Both the position numbers and the translations under genes were made by a program. 64,000 nucleotides of DNA from Diploptera punctata (lineage: Eukaryota > Arthropoda > Insecta > Blattodea > Blaberidae), in NCBI GenBank assembly GCA_030220185.1, contig JASPKZ010009641.1, positions 1 through 64,000 of the forward strand, given 5' to 3'. Below the pieces are notes generated by a model, which was not told the DNA's origin, searched no databases, and saw only the letters and a program-made list of their open reading frames with translations. Of this stretch, positions 54,925-64,000 are shown one piece after another. Position 1 is the stretch's first letter. The number at the start of each line of letters is the position of its first letter.

Positions 54925-55190
54925 ACCGGAGGTGTGGACTTAAAAGATGAACATGCTACAAGCCGGAAGATCGATGGTTTGAGTCCCGGTGGATCAGGAT
55001 TTTTAAACTGAACCAAACATTCAGGCGGCACTGTGACCCCAGGGTTGACTCAGCCTCTAACTGAAATGAGTACCAGATGCTTTTTATGGGCCGTCAGACA
55101 GAGATAAGTACTCGGCTTACATCAAGTACCGATAGTCTAGAAAAAGTGGGAACCTTAACCTCCTAATATCCCAAGAACCTTCTAAAGTCT
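54925..55190 (+). repeat. tRNA-derived SINE
   Basis: TGGTTTGAGTCCCGGTGG (box B) near 54975, with a body containing GGTTGACTCAGCCTCTAACTG and AAATGAGTACCAGATGC, a phrase typical of arthropod tRNA-SINEs. Box A is weak. Confidence 0.55.
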
Positions 55191-55254
55191 GTAGTGGACC
55201 ACTTTACCTTTTAGATACTGACTGAATTGTAGACTAACTACCTTTCCATAATGT

Positions 55255-55305
55255 AAGGATATCGTCATTTGATATATATATATATATATAGTATATATAT
55301 ATCTG
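55255..55305. repeat. (TA)n tract
   Basis: Dinucleotide run with one interruption. 55306-55780 has no recognisable gene. Confidence 0.85.
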
Positions 55306-55780
55306 AAATTTACTGTTGTGGTCCTGTACTATAGAGTAAATCGGAAATAACTTTGTTGGGGCTTTATATATACTGAATTTTGCGACATTATTATTAAAAT
55401 TGAAGAGATTTGAAAATAGATTCAATTTGATAGACAAGATAATCTAGGCGAATTTAGTTTTATAAGAAATCCTTTATCAAGTTATAAATTTAAGAAAAAT
55501 GTCAGAGGCCGCAAGAATAAATGCAAGTATAAAATTATTTAAACTTGTTACTGAGGGCCGTAATCTGTCAATATATGCACTAATATAAACTTTGAAGTCT
55601 CTACATAAAATTTGTATAAACGGTAAATAGTTAATATAAACATAAAGGTCATAATTACAGTTTAAAGCAGTGCGTGTAGCTAGCGTACACGTCACGTCGT
55701 TCCGCATTTGGTGAAGAATTCAACTTGCGTACATGTCACGTCGCTCCACGCTGACGGGTTAATCTGATAATTTTGTATAT

Positions 55781-55995
55781 CATATTTGAAGAGAAAAATT
55801 ATACGCTCAGACCGGGACTTGAACCCGGGACCCTTGGTTCTCTAGACCAAGTGCTCTACCAACTGAGCTACCTCAGCAAGTACCGATCTAAACGCAAATC
55901 TTTCTCTATATACATTGTAATTCCCATCCATCAAATGCTGTGAAGCCATGCTTCTATCTTGCAAATGGCGGCTCCTTTATTAAGAAGACATATTT
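55781..55995 (-). repeat. tRNA-containing repeat, family A, full-length
   Basis: Minus strand: upstream TTCTTAATAAAGGAGCCGCC and CATTTGC..CACAGCATTTGATGG, GGGAATTACAATGTATATAG, then the tRNA core (GAGGTAGCTCAGTTGGTAGA, CTTGGTCTAGAGAACCAAGG, GGGTTCAAGTCCCGG) and TTTTTCTCTTCAAATATG. The core can form D, anticodon and T arms; the anticodon loop reads CTAGAGA (AGA). Confidence 0.75.
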
Positions 55996-56072
55996 GGGAA
56001 TTATACAATACAGCCAGTACGGCTTTTTCCAAGTTTTTATTATTGATTTCGTACATCTCAATGATGGATAAA

Positions 56073-56185
56073 TCATATTTGAAGAGAAAAATTATACGCT
56101 CAGACCGGGACTTGAACCCGGGACCCTTGGTTCTCTAGACCAAGTGCTCTACCAACTGAGCTACCTGAGCAAGTACCGATCTAAA
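56073..56185 (-). repeat. tRNA-containing repeat, family A, partial second copy
   Basis: Matches the copy at 55781-55892 with only one or two differences. It lacks the upstream part and ends 16 bp before the transposon at 56201. Confidence 0.75.
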
Positions 56186-56200
56186 AAATGGGAGTTTGCA

Positions 56201-57570
56201 GGGGACACCAAAACAAATATTTTTCCCTAATGTAATGTTTTCCTGTGAGGATTATTTAAACCGGTAGAGGGTGTATTCGCTCTTCAGTTGTCATGATTGC
56301 AACTGCTGTTCAAGGTAGGAATTATTTTGTCCACCAGTGTAGTAGTGAATTGTATCTGTTTACTAATAGAGCAATACACCTGGAGTGAGAACACTGATGT
56401 GGTTGGTGCGTACTATGTAGCGCACCACAACGCACGAGCTGCAGAGCGGCTTTATCAACAATATCCTAATCACCGTATCCCGCATCATAGATGTTTACTG
56501 CTGTGTACCAACGTTTGCGTGAGACCGAGTCATTTAGCAGATTACCTGGACAGGGTCGCCGTCGCACAGTAAGAACACTGAGATATGAGGAAGCTGTCCT
56601 GCAGCGTGTGGAGCGAGATCCTTTAATCAGCACTCGTGCAATTGCTCGTAACATGGGGACGGATCAGACGAATACAAGAAACGCCCTTCATGAGCAATTC
56701 TTACATCCATTTCACTTACAGCATGTCCACAACCTGGAACCAGTTGATTACCAACCCAGAGCACAGTTTTCGCAGTGGTGCCTGGAACAGTGTCAAATGC
56801 ATCCTACATTTCCCTCCTCTGTGTTGTTTACAGATGAAGCAACGTTCGGCATGATGTAGTCTTCAACATGCACAATGCGCATGTTTGGAGTGTGGATAAC
56901 CCACATGCCACAGTTAATCACGCACATCATGTGCGGTTCTTTGTTAATGTGTGGGCCGGTGTTGTTGGGGACTGTTCAATTGGGCCATATCTCCTACCTA
57001 GGCCATTAAATGGCATACAATTTTCTCGCCAGAGCATTGCCAGAATTGCTGGAAGACGTCCCGCTCCCTGCAAGAAAACGCATGTGGTTCCAACATGACG
57101 GGGCGCCGGCACATTTCAGTCGTATGCGTAGATTCTTGAACCAACGGTGTCCGAAAAAGTGGATTGGCAGAGATGGTCCGGTACCATGGCCTGCTCGATC
57201 CCCAGTTTTGACCCCTCTGGATTTTTTGTGTGGGGAGAAATGCGCAACCTTGTGTACACAACTCCTGTTGCAACAGAAGAGGATCTGGTTGCCCGATAGT
57301 AGCAGCAGCAGTAGCAATTAGCGATACTCCTGGAGTTTATGCCAGTGTTAGATAGAACATGGTCCGCCGGTGTAACCTTTGTTTCCTTGTCAATGGAGGC
57401 ATTTTTGAACCTCTACTGTAATTAAAGTAATTGCGTTGTGTTAATGTGTTGTCTCTTTGTAATAAAAAATGCAAAAATATTTGTTGGTTTAATTAATATG
57501 CCGCCAGAGAAATCTTACTCTACCAGTGCAAATAATCCTCTTAGGAAAAAATATTTGTTTTGGTGTCCCC
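56201..57570 (+). mobile_element. IS630-Tc1-mariner-like transposon, 1370 bp
   Basis: Terminal inverted repeats of 30 bp with one mismatch (56201-56230, 57541-57570), starting GGGGACACCAAAACAAATAT. The flanks are CA and TA, so a TA duplication may have decayed on one side. Confidence 0.85.
56290..57400 (+). pseudogene. Transposase with DUF4817-like N-terminus, inactivated
   Basis: Blocks in order over three frames: AHHNARAAERLYQQYPNHRI (DUF4817/HTH-like N-terminus, 56420-56480), VYQRLRETESFSRLPGQGRR and YEEAVLQRVERDPLISTRAI, VLFTDEATF (first catalytic Asp, 56820-56845), HNAHVWSVDNPHA, FFVNVWAGVVGD-IGPYLLP. Then MWFQHDGAPAHFS (second Asp) and WPARSPVLTPLDFLCGEK (third Asp). By my count 40 residues lie between the second and third Asp, longer than the 34 of mariner. 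At least three frame changes and a stop at 56857. Confidence 0.8.
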
Positions 57571-57667
57571 TAGAACCTCCTAGAGTTGGTCAGTTTAAAT
57601 AATTTTCAGCCTGTATAGCAAAGTAATATAATTTATATATCTAATAAAAATTAGATTGTTTATGCAA

Positions 57668-57725
<58 letters not shown>

Positions 57726-58830
57726 TTTAACAATTACAGAAAAGGATACATAATGCTATACAGCAACGTTTTCGCCAATTCATTCAGAATTTCGATATGT
57801 CATACATTTTGAAGTTAGTGGATACTAGAATAACACAGGCATTTTGTTAAAAGTAGCACGGGCCATTACAATGGCTGCTAAACAGTGAAAAGGTTAAGGA
57901 AGTCAAATAACATTAATAATTAGATAAACCTGTATTTTTTACACTGGTACAATGTTACTTGTATGCTTGGGGTAACTTTGTACAAAGCAGTTTTATTCTG
58001 GATTTTATTTCTTAAAAATTATCAAATGTAGCAGTTTCATAGCAGCATAAGATAATTTAGTGTCAGAGAGCATTATTCAATATCACATTAACTTTATATG
58101 TGGATAGAATTCATTCAAACTTAGGGAAACTCGTCTGTCACTGGGAGTAAATTCTAATTACACTTATGCTTTCCCCAATCTACAGGTCCCTTCCCTGTTC
58201 TCCAGGCTCCACATTAATCATATAGAAACTTAACACTTTCATTTTAACATAAAACCCAACAAAATATACAAATGATATATCTCACATTCGTCATGATGAT
58301 GCTTCAATCGCACTTAGCCCGTAATTGGTTGTCGTAGTTTTAGAATTCTTATTTAAAAAAACTATTTGATGAAGAAACATGACATTTTCACACACCTCAT
58401 TTAATTGTAAAAGATGATGTAGTGATGTATAATTTACTAAAATTTGTGTAATTGTATGAATACCAAAATATCAACTTCCGAATGAAGACAAAAAATCAAA
58501 ATTGAATACATTTTCCATAAAAGCAAAGCAGATGAATATAGAGATATTATTTATCTGGTATCAGATTACGAATCCTGTAACAAATTACAAGTTACCAACT
58601 ATAATGATAATTATCGGTACTAACTACATGGTCGCCAACATGTTATTTGTGTTTTTACTACACGCAATATCAAACAATTAAAGATTATTCAGAGTACATT
58701 TTAAAAACTCATGAGATAAATTTCATGCTTTACACAATACCATGGTTCTAGACATAATTCCGTCTATTGTGAGTTACAACTCCGAAATTCATGAGTTGAC
58801 TTTTTAAAACATAATCAGACTGATGTTAAA
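57571..58830. other. Unassigned AT-rich DNA with (TA)n tract
   Basis: (TA)n at about 57671-57722. No gene recognised in the rest. Confidence 0.5.
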
Positions 58831-59404
58831 TGAACATTACCTCATAATGTTTACTTTGAATAATTTTTATTTCAAACACGTTTAATCACGGCAGATTTGG
58901 TATTACTATTGATTTGTACTTTCAGAAGAATAAGATTTTTTACTTTTTATTTATACGGTAGCTTAGATTAAGTAGGCATTTGGCAATTTTCATTTCTTCG
59001 TTAGTGTTTATTTCATTACTTGACTATTCTTTTCAGCAATGATAATAGATATTTTCCAACAATAATGTGGTAATTTAGGTTATTTTACATCAGCTTCTAT
59101 TACAATTCTATGGCTTCATTTGAAAAGAAACCACACACACACGCACGTGCACGCACGCACACACACATATATTTTTTCAGGTTATTATTCACATATGCAT
59201 TCTGGTAGAATTTTTCTTTTTAATTAATGAAGATCATAGAATCGCACAATATTGTATCAAAAGGAACATACAAGCGGAAATAATGGACACTAAGTCTTTG
59301 AAAGTTAATTTACAAATATAACTAATAGGCAGAAGAGATGTAATAGACCCATTAAAAGATGGAACATTTTCAGAATTATTAAGTAAACAAGATAAACTTA
59401 ATAA
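58831..59404. other. PLE terminal motif and (CA)n tract
   Basis: TTACCTCATAATGTTTACTT at 58839-58858 matches PLE termini seen near 4905. A (CA)n-type tract with CG interruptions lies at 59130-59168. Confidence 0.5.
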
Positions 59405-59870
59405 TAAGTAAGTTCTAGTTAATTCTTACCTCATATTGTTCTTTCTGTTAGACATATGTTTCAAGACATGTCAGTCTCATGTTCAGTAGTTACGGACTGA
59501 TTTTGTACCAAGTTGTCGGCTCTAGATCTTGACTACTGCTCCCTCATTCTGTGATCCAAAGCACTTGCTAATTGGGTTCCTGTCCCCGGGAATTTCAAAA
59601 TTCATAATATTCTCTCTGCTCTTCTGCATGCAGATTTTTCCCATATGGTGAGTCGTTTCTGTTTTCTAACCGTTTCAATAATATTGTGTTTGAATCTATT
59701 TTGTGTTTTTCTGACCAAATGTGAGCAGCTACTGCAGAATTTTCTACTTGCCCAATTTTTTACATTTCATATGTGTTCTTTGGTTCTAATGGTTAAATTT
59801 CCCTTTGTTTTCCATATGACCATCTTATCACAATATTTATATTATCAGGTATATACCCGATTTTATCACA
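59405..59870 (-). pseudogene. Penelope-like element 3' part, minus arm
   Basis: The minus strand from 59870 reads a degraded GIY-YIG (IRTKEHI, KNW-...-SAVAAH-like segment, RLTIWEK) and the NFEIPGDRNPI tail, then a hammerhead-like remnant (CUGAACA at 59486-59480, stem II AGAC/GUCU, GAAAC, ACAUAUGUC) with a mutated core G. It ends with AATATGAGGTAAGAATT. It is inverted relative to the RT region that follows at 59845. Confidence 0.7.
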
Positions 59871-59946
59871 CAAAATAACTATATAAAATCAACTGGATTC
59901 AACCTTATTTCACACAACATAAGAGACTTCAATAGCTTATCACATA

Positions 59947-61130
59947 CAGGGTGTCTGAAATGTCCCTATCCATTTCTGAGAAAACACAAATATTTTACTC
60001 TCTATTGTACATAATCTAGAATATGTTGACCATACAACAACGAATAGAGGTCCTAAGTTGGAGACTCAATGGACTACCCTTCGCTGGGGTACAAGAACGG
60101 TTTCACCGACGGCACCGAACAGAAGCCCCAACGCGAACAACCATAAGAGGTTTGGTGAACAAGTTCAATGAACTGGAAATGTTTGTGACGAGAAACGTTC
60201 TGGATGGCCATTGACTTCACAGGAAACTGTGCAGACCATACGACAGGCGTTCGAGCACAGTCCAAAAACGTTAGTATGTCGTCTCAGTCGGGAACACGAC
60301 ATCCCAAAATCCATTGTGTGGTAATCTTGCCCTTCGTACTGAAGAAAAAGGCTTACCACATCCCAGGTGCTCCATCATCTTTAACCTGAAGTCTATGCAG
60401 CATGCATGGCCATGTGCCACGACTTAATTGAGGCAGTAAACAATGAAGAATTGTTGGAACACGACCAATTCAGTGATGAGGCTACCTTTCATACCTGTGG
60501 CCTCGCCATACAGCAGGACATGGGCTGATGAACAACCAAACATCGCCTTAGAAGGTGAACATATGGTTGGGCCTCACCCAAGAGCGTATTTACGATCCAT
60601 TCTTTTTTGCTGAAGCAGCAGTAAATTCAATATCGTACCTGCACATGCTTTAGCTATTCCTGGAGCGCCAATTGTTTGCCGAGAAAATTCTGGATTCGGT
60701 GGTGTTCCAAAAAGACGGCGCCCCGCCACACTTTGTGCACATTATGCATGATTACCTCAACCAGACGTTCGCAGGACGCTGAATTGGACGAGGCTCACCA
60801 CGGATCTGGGCAGCACGCTGCCTGATTTAACGCCCTTGGACTTCTTAGCATGGGGTTACATCAAGAGTCAGGTTTGCAAGGTCAAGATTAGGCATTTGCA
60901 AACCTGCGTGAACGCATTTTCGGCATCGGTGCGTACTATTACCCAAGCAATGTCACGGCGTGTGTTTAGCTGCGCTGAGGAGAGATGGCATCTCTGCTTC
61001 GATATGGAGGGCAGTCATGTCGAACTACAGTGATTTCGTCCAATTACAGTGTCTTCTCTGATACAAAAACATTTGATTTGAGTTAAACTGCTCCTTCTCA
61101 CAAATGGTTAGAGACTTTTCGTACACCCTG
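59947..61130 (+). mobile_element. IS630-Tc1-mariner-like transposon, 1184 bp
   Basis: Ends CAGGGTGTCTGAAATGTC and the complement of GACTTTTCGTACACCCTG, flanked by TA at 59945-59946 and 61131-61132. Removing it restores continuity of the PLE RT region. Confidence 0.85.
60023..61034 (+). pseudogene. Transposase (DUF4817-like N-terminus), decayed
   Basis: MLTIQQRIEVLSWRLNG and RTTIRGLVNKFNE form an HTH-like N-terminus. After a frame change come WPLTSQETVQTIRQAFEHSP and VCRLSREHDIPKSIV, then HDQFSDEATFHTCG (first Asp region, near 60465) and QKDGAPPHFVHIMHDYLNQT (second, near 60710). LPDLTPLDFLAWGYIKSQV (third, near 60825) and a DVTAYYP-like C-terminus follow. Multiple indels; clearly non-functional. 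Distinct in ends from the 56201 element but similar in protein layout. Confidence 0.75.
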
Positions 61131-61860
61131 TAGATTGGTGAATATACCCATGAACACAGAAAATTATGAGTTAGAGAAAAAATACATATTGGAAGTCGCA
61201 AGAGAAAATAGTTTTGAGGAGAAAATTACACAAAAAAAGGGTAAGAAAAAATTAAGGAACGAAAGAACTCTTCAAATATAAAACCAAAGGAAGTGAGATA
61301 CAGGAAATTCACATATTACCCATGGGCAGACAATAAATTACAAAAGATATTTTCAAATATTTAACATCAGATTAGAACCAAAGAATGATTATAGCCTAAA
61401 CAAACTAATAACCAACAAAAATAAAAAGATTCGTGATAGTTAAAAATCAGGAATATATCAAATTAAATGTGCAAAATATGATAAGATATGCATAGGGAAA
61501 ACAAAGAGAAATTTAACCAATACAAGCAAATACATAAGAAATGTAAAAAAAAAGGGGAAGTAGAAAAATCTGCAGTAGCTGCTCACATTTGGGCAGAAAA
61601 ACACAAAATAGATTTAAACACAACATTTTTAAAATAATTAGAAACAACAAACAAATTCATCATGCGGGAAAAAATCTACATACAGTAGAAAAAGGATAGA
61701 ATTATGAAATTCCTGGAGAGAGGAACCTAATTACTAAGTTCTTTGAACCACTGAAAGAGGGAGCGTAAGTCGAGACCCAGAGACGAGAACTTTGGAAAAA
61801 TCAGTCTGTAACTAGTGAACATGACATGTCTTGAAACATGTCTAACAGAAACAACAATAT

Positions 61861-62264
61861 GATGTAAGAATTAAACATAACAAATTTATTATTAAGTAAA
61901 ACCTCATAACTTTACTTTTCATTGTATTTTCAAAAAAAAAAAGATAAACTTACTAAAATAAGTTCTGATAAAAGTGACAAAGAGTACAATAGAAAAACAG
62001 GCGTGAACTGGATTAAATGCTCTTTTTAAATGAACAGCAAAATTAAGAACAAAAATTTCAAGACTGACTTTACAGAGTATTGACTGTAAGTATCTACAAG
62101 TCATACTAAAATATCTCTGCTAGTTCCTGGTCTCTTTAGGAATCTACCTCATGAGAGGCTCCATCCATCTGTCTTCCCATATTCTTCTTCTATCTAATCC
62201 ACTTAGCAATCCACTTTTCCTGTGGACTTTCTCGTTATATTTTTCCTTTGACTATTAGCTTTAG
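61861..62264. other. Unassigned AT-rich DNA
   Basis: Contains ACCTCATAACTTTACTTTTC (about 61902), a PLE end motif, and otherwise nothing recognisable. Confidence 0.45.
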
Positions 62265-62665
62265 CATTTGTCTTCCTTTACAAATTTTTTTGAGTTGTCA
62301 AAATCAATTTAATCTACTTCCATGAATTTTGAAGAAATATAGCTACTGAGACTGTTCTTACCAAGAGATGTTTTATTTACATTTACTTACATTCATCAAT
62401 CCTAAATAGAAGATAACAAATATGACTACACAAATATACATATATAATCAGTTAAATTTTCTAGAATTTTTTTCTGAAACAAACTCAATTAAAAAGTATG
62501 GTTGAGTTCATTAACCAGAAAATTAGAAGAAGACCATTAGGAGTGTGGATTTAAGTTAAGTGATAATTTTAAATTCATTTAGCTCCTGCCATTTTCTCAA
62601 ATTAAAACAATAGGTATATATATTAGAATAAAATGACAAATTAATTTTTCAAAAGAAATCAGCAA
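62265..62665. repeat. Direct repeat, left copy
   Basis: Matches 63305-63670 over most of its length (TTGAGTTGTC, TTTTGAAGAAATATAGCTA, ACAAACTCAATTAAAAAGTA TGG, GAAATCAGCAAAATT). The PLE starts immediately after. Confidence 0.8.
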
Positions 62666-63240
62666 AATTGTGGGCACACAACAAATGTCAAAAGATATCT
62701 GGAAAATTCAATATTAATTTAGTACCAAAAAATGATTATTGTTTAAATAAATTAATAAAAACTAATAAAAATGAAAATACTGTTGATGGTAAGAAATCAG
62801 GTATATATCAAATAATATGTGCAGACTGTGATAAGATTTAAATAGAGAAAACAAAAAGAAATTTAACCATTAGAACAGAAAAACATATAAGGAATGTAAA
62901 AAAGGGGGAAAGTAGAAATATCTGCAGTTGCTGCTCACGTTAGGTCAGAAAAACACAAAATAGATGTAAACACAAAATTATTAAAACAATTAGAAAACAA
63001 AAATGAACTCACTATGGGAAAAAATCTATATACAGAAGAAGAAGGAAATAATTACGAACTTTGAAATTCCCGCAGAAAGGAACCTCATTAGTAAATTCAT
63101 TGGACCAGAGGCAGAGAGAACAGGTATTAAGAATCACGGCCGAAAACATGAGAAAATTCAGTCTGTAATAGCTGACGATGGGGCTAAGAAGCCTTGAAAC
63201 ATATGTTCGACAAAAACCAACTATAAGAGGTAAGAATGAA
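62666..63240 (+). pseudogene. Penelope-like element 3' part (GIY-YIG and tail)
   Basis: The plus strand reads a short RT end (SGKFNINLVPKNDYCLNKLI), a linker, GKKSGIYQIICADCDKI (GIY), KTKRNLTIRTEKHIRNVKK, a frame change near 62900, and the tail ITNFEIPAERNLISKFIGPE (63050-63110). A hammerhead-like fold follows and the copy ends TATAAGAGGTAAGAATG at 63222-63238. Confidence 0.75.
63150..63215 (+). ncRNA. Hammerhead-like fold, PLE tail
   Basis: Core CUGACGA (63172-63178), bulged U, stem II GGGGCU/AGCCUU with loop AAGA (63180-63185 with 63190-63195), GAAAC (63196-63200), stem III ACAUAUGU, then U at the cleavage position. Stem I is weak. The core is intact. Confidence 0.55.
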
Positions 63241-63304
63241 CAGACAAAATGTTTTGTTAAAGAAACTCTTACTGTTACTTCTTATATTTTTAAATAAATG
63301 AAGC

Positions 63305-63670
63305 ATTAGTCTTCCTTTTCAAATTTTTTGAGTTGTCGAAATTATTTTAAACCACTTTCATGAATTTTGAAGAAATATAGCTATTGAGATTTTTCTCATC
63401 AAGAGCTTTTTATTAATTTATACTTACATTCATCGATCCTACTTATAAGATAACAAAAGTGATTATACAAATATATATAATCAGTTAATTTTCTAGAAGT
63501 TTTTTTCTGAAACAAACTCAATTAAAAAGTATGGTTGAGTTCATTAACCAGAATATTAGAAGAACATTAGAAGTGTAGACTCAAGCTAAGTGAGAACTTT
63601 AAATGAATTTTGTGCATGCCATTTTCTCAATGACAAGTTAATTTTTTTTAAGAAATCAGCAAAATTTGAG
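63305..63670. repeat. Direct repeat, right copy
   Basis: Second copy of 62265-62665, diverged by scattered substitutions and small deletions. No PLE follows it. Confidence 0.8.
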
Positions 63671-63881
63671 CATTAGAGATGGGGATTTATACAAAATTAG
63701 AAATTTTTTCTATAGTGGACAATTGATTTTTTTTACAACAGAACTCAATACATAGAATTTAATTAACAAAAGAGCTATACTAAATAAATATGCAAAATAA
63801 ACCAAAAATTCAACTTGCTCAGATATTTGGTCAGTTTATACGACTGAATAATTGACTATTTCTTCATGTAACACCACACAG

Positions 63882-63968
63882 GATGAGGAAGAAGAAGGTA
63901 CAGTGTTTCCACCACAGGTCTTAGGAGGCCCTGAAGATAGTACAAGAATAAAGCACCTGTCTTTTTAG
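63882..63968 (+). CDS. Possible terminal exon of an unknown gene
   Basis: An acceptor-like TTTCTTCATGTAACACCACACAG precedes an open stretch of 28 codons beginning DEEEEGTVFPPQVLGG and ending HLSF before TAG (63966-63968). Composition is more codon-like than the surrounding AT-rich DNA. I do not recognise the protein, no upstream exon is visible, and no polyadenylation signal appears before the window ends. It could be chance. Confidence 0.25.
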   Translation, partial: DEEEEGTVFPPQVLGGPEDSTRIKHLSF

Positions 63969-64000
63969 AAAAAAACTGAACAAGATGTCAGCCCTACATA

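Larger units (their letters stand above)
59845..61860 (+). pseudogene. Penelope-like element, RT C-terminus plus GIY-YIG, interrupted
   Basis: RT C-terminal sequence (NYIKSTGFNLISHN...FNSLSHRL) runs up to the TA at 59945-59946 and resumes after the transposon at 61131 (RLVNIPMNTENYELEKKYI). FQIFNIRLEPKNDY-like and IKCAKYDKICIGKTKRNLT segments (GIY-YIG, 61460-61520) follow, then VEKSAVAAH-WAEKHKID and the tail to about 61760. A degenerate hammerhead (about 61800-61850: core GUGAACA, stem II ACAU/GUGU-like, GAAAC) precedes AATATGATGTAAGAATT. Several frame breaks. Confidence 0.75.

Noticed and set aside
55801..55880. Functional tRNA gene
   Set aside because: The core is tRNA-like, but it is part of a dispersed repeat with imperfect acceptor stem and copies at four places.

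Overview
This 64 kb window looks like arthropod nuclear DNA, most likely from an insect with a large, repeat-filled genome. I cannot name the species. The support is two spliced exons of the condensin gene SMC4, AT-rich non-coding DNA, and a dense mixture of arthropod-type mobile elements: Penelope-like, mariner, hAT, RTE/Jockey/CR1-like LINEs, BEL/Pao, a gag-bearing LTR element, tRNA-derived SINEs and a CACTG-type DNA transposon. There are no operons, and almost every coding stretch is a damaged transposon gene.

Layout. 0-8.8 kb: SMC4 on the minus strand. Two hinge-domain exons (8563-8765 and 627-811) are separated by a 7.75 kb intron packed with Penelope-like element (PLE) fragments, several of them foldbacks, plus a mariner, tRNA-containing repeats and LINE pieces. 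Several PLE ends carry hammerhead-ribozyme structures. The best one (1028-1080, minus) lies in the sense strand of the SMC4 intron. 9.0-20.7 kb: an 11.6 kb LTR retrotransposon with near-identical LTRs of about 1.2 kb, gag and part of a protease but no recognisable reverse transcriptase or integrase. The rest of its interior is tandem repeats and non-coding DNA. 22-25.6 kb: a truncated copy of an invertebrate repeat-gene family, then a decayed hAT element holding a nested SINE.

25.7-37 kb, with an outlier at 44.3-44.9 kb: an array of one composite repeat family. A unit starts with ACACGC, then a TATC microsatellite, one to four tandem copies of a ~130-165 bp module, a tRNA-Tyr-like segment with its intron, and a long hairpin. 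A 2.28 kb element with CACTGG termini and a TAA target duplication interrupts the array at 31393-33675. It carries the complete-length but broken version of the gene family seen at 22 kb. 37.9-44.3 kb: a 5'-truncated LINE abutting a 3'-truncated BEL/Pao element.

45-50.9 kb: RTE-like LINE copies, one split by a mariner and one with a 14-bp target duplication. 51.2-52.4 kb: the last exon of a 13-finger C2H2 zinc-finger gene (minus), frameshifted in three fingers. 53-64 kb: more PLE copies with degenerate ribozymes, two IS630-Tc1-mariner-like transposons, LINE and SINE pieces, and a possible terminal exon at the right edge.

The strongest leads are (1) the PLE hammerheads with co-varying stem II, including one inside the SMC4 intron; (2) the CACTG-ended element that gives an otherwise unplaced multicopy gene family a mobile context; and (3) the composite tRNA-Tyr/TATC/hairpin family, whose two hairpin arms carry the same internal deletion in its short form. 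All assignments come from reading the sequence; no database search was run.
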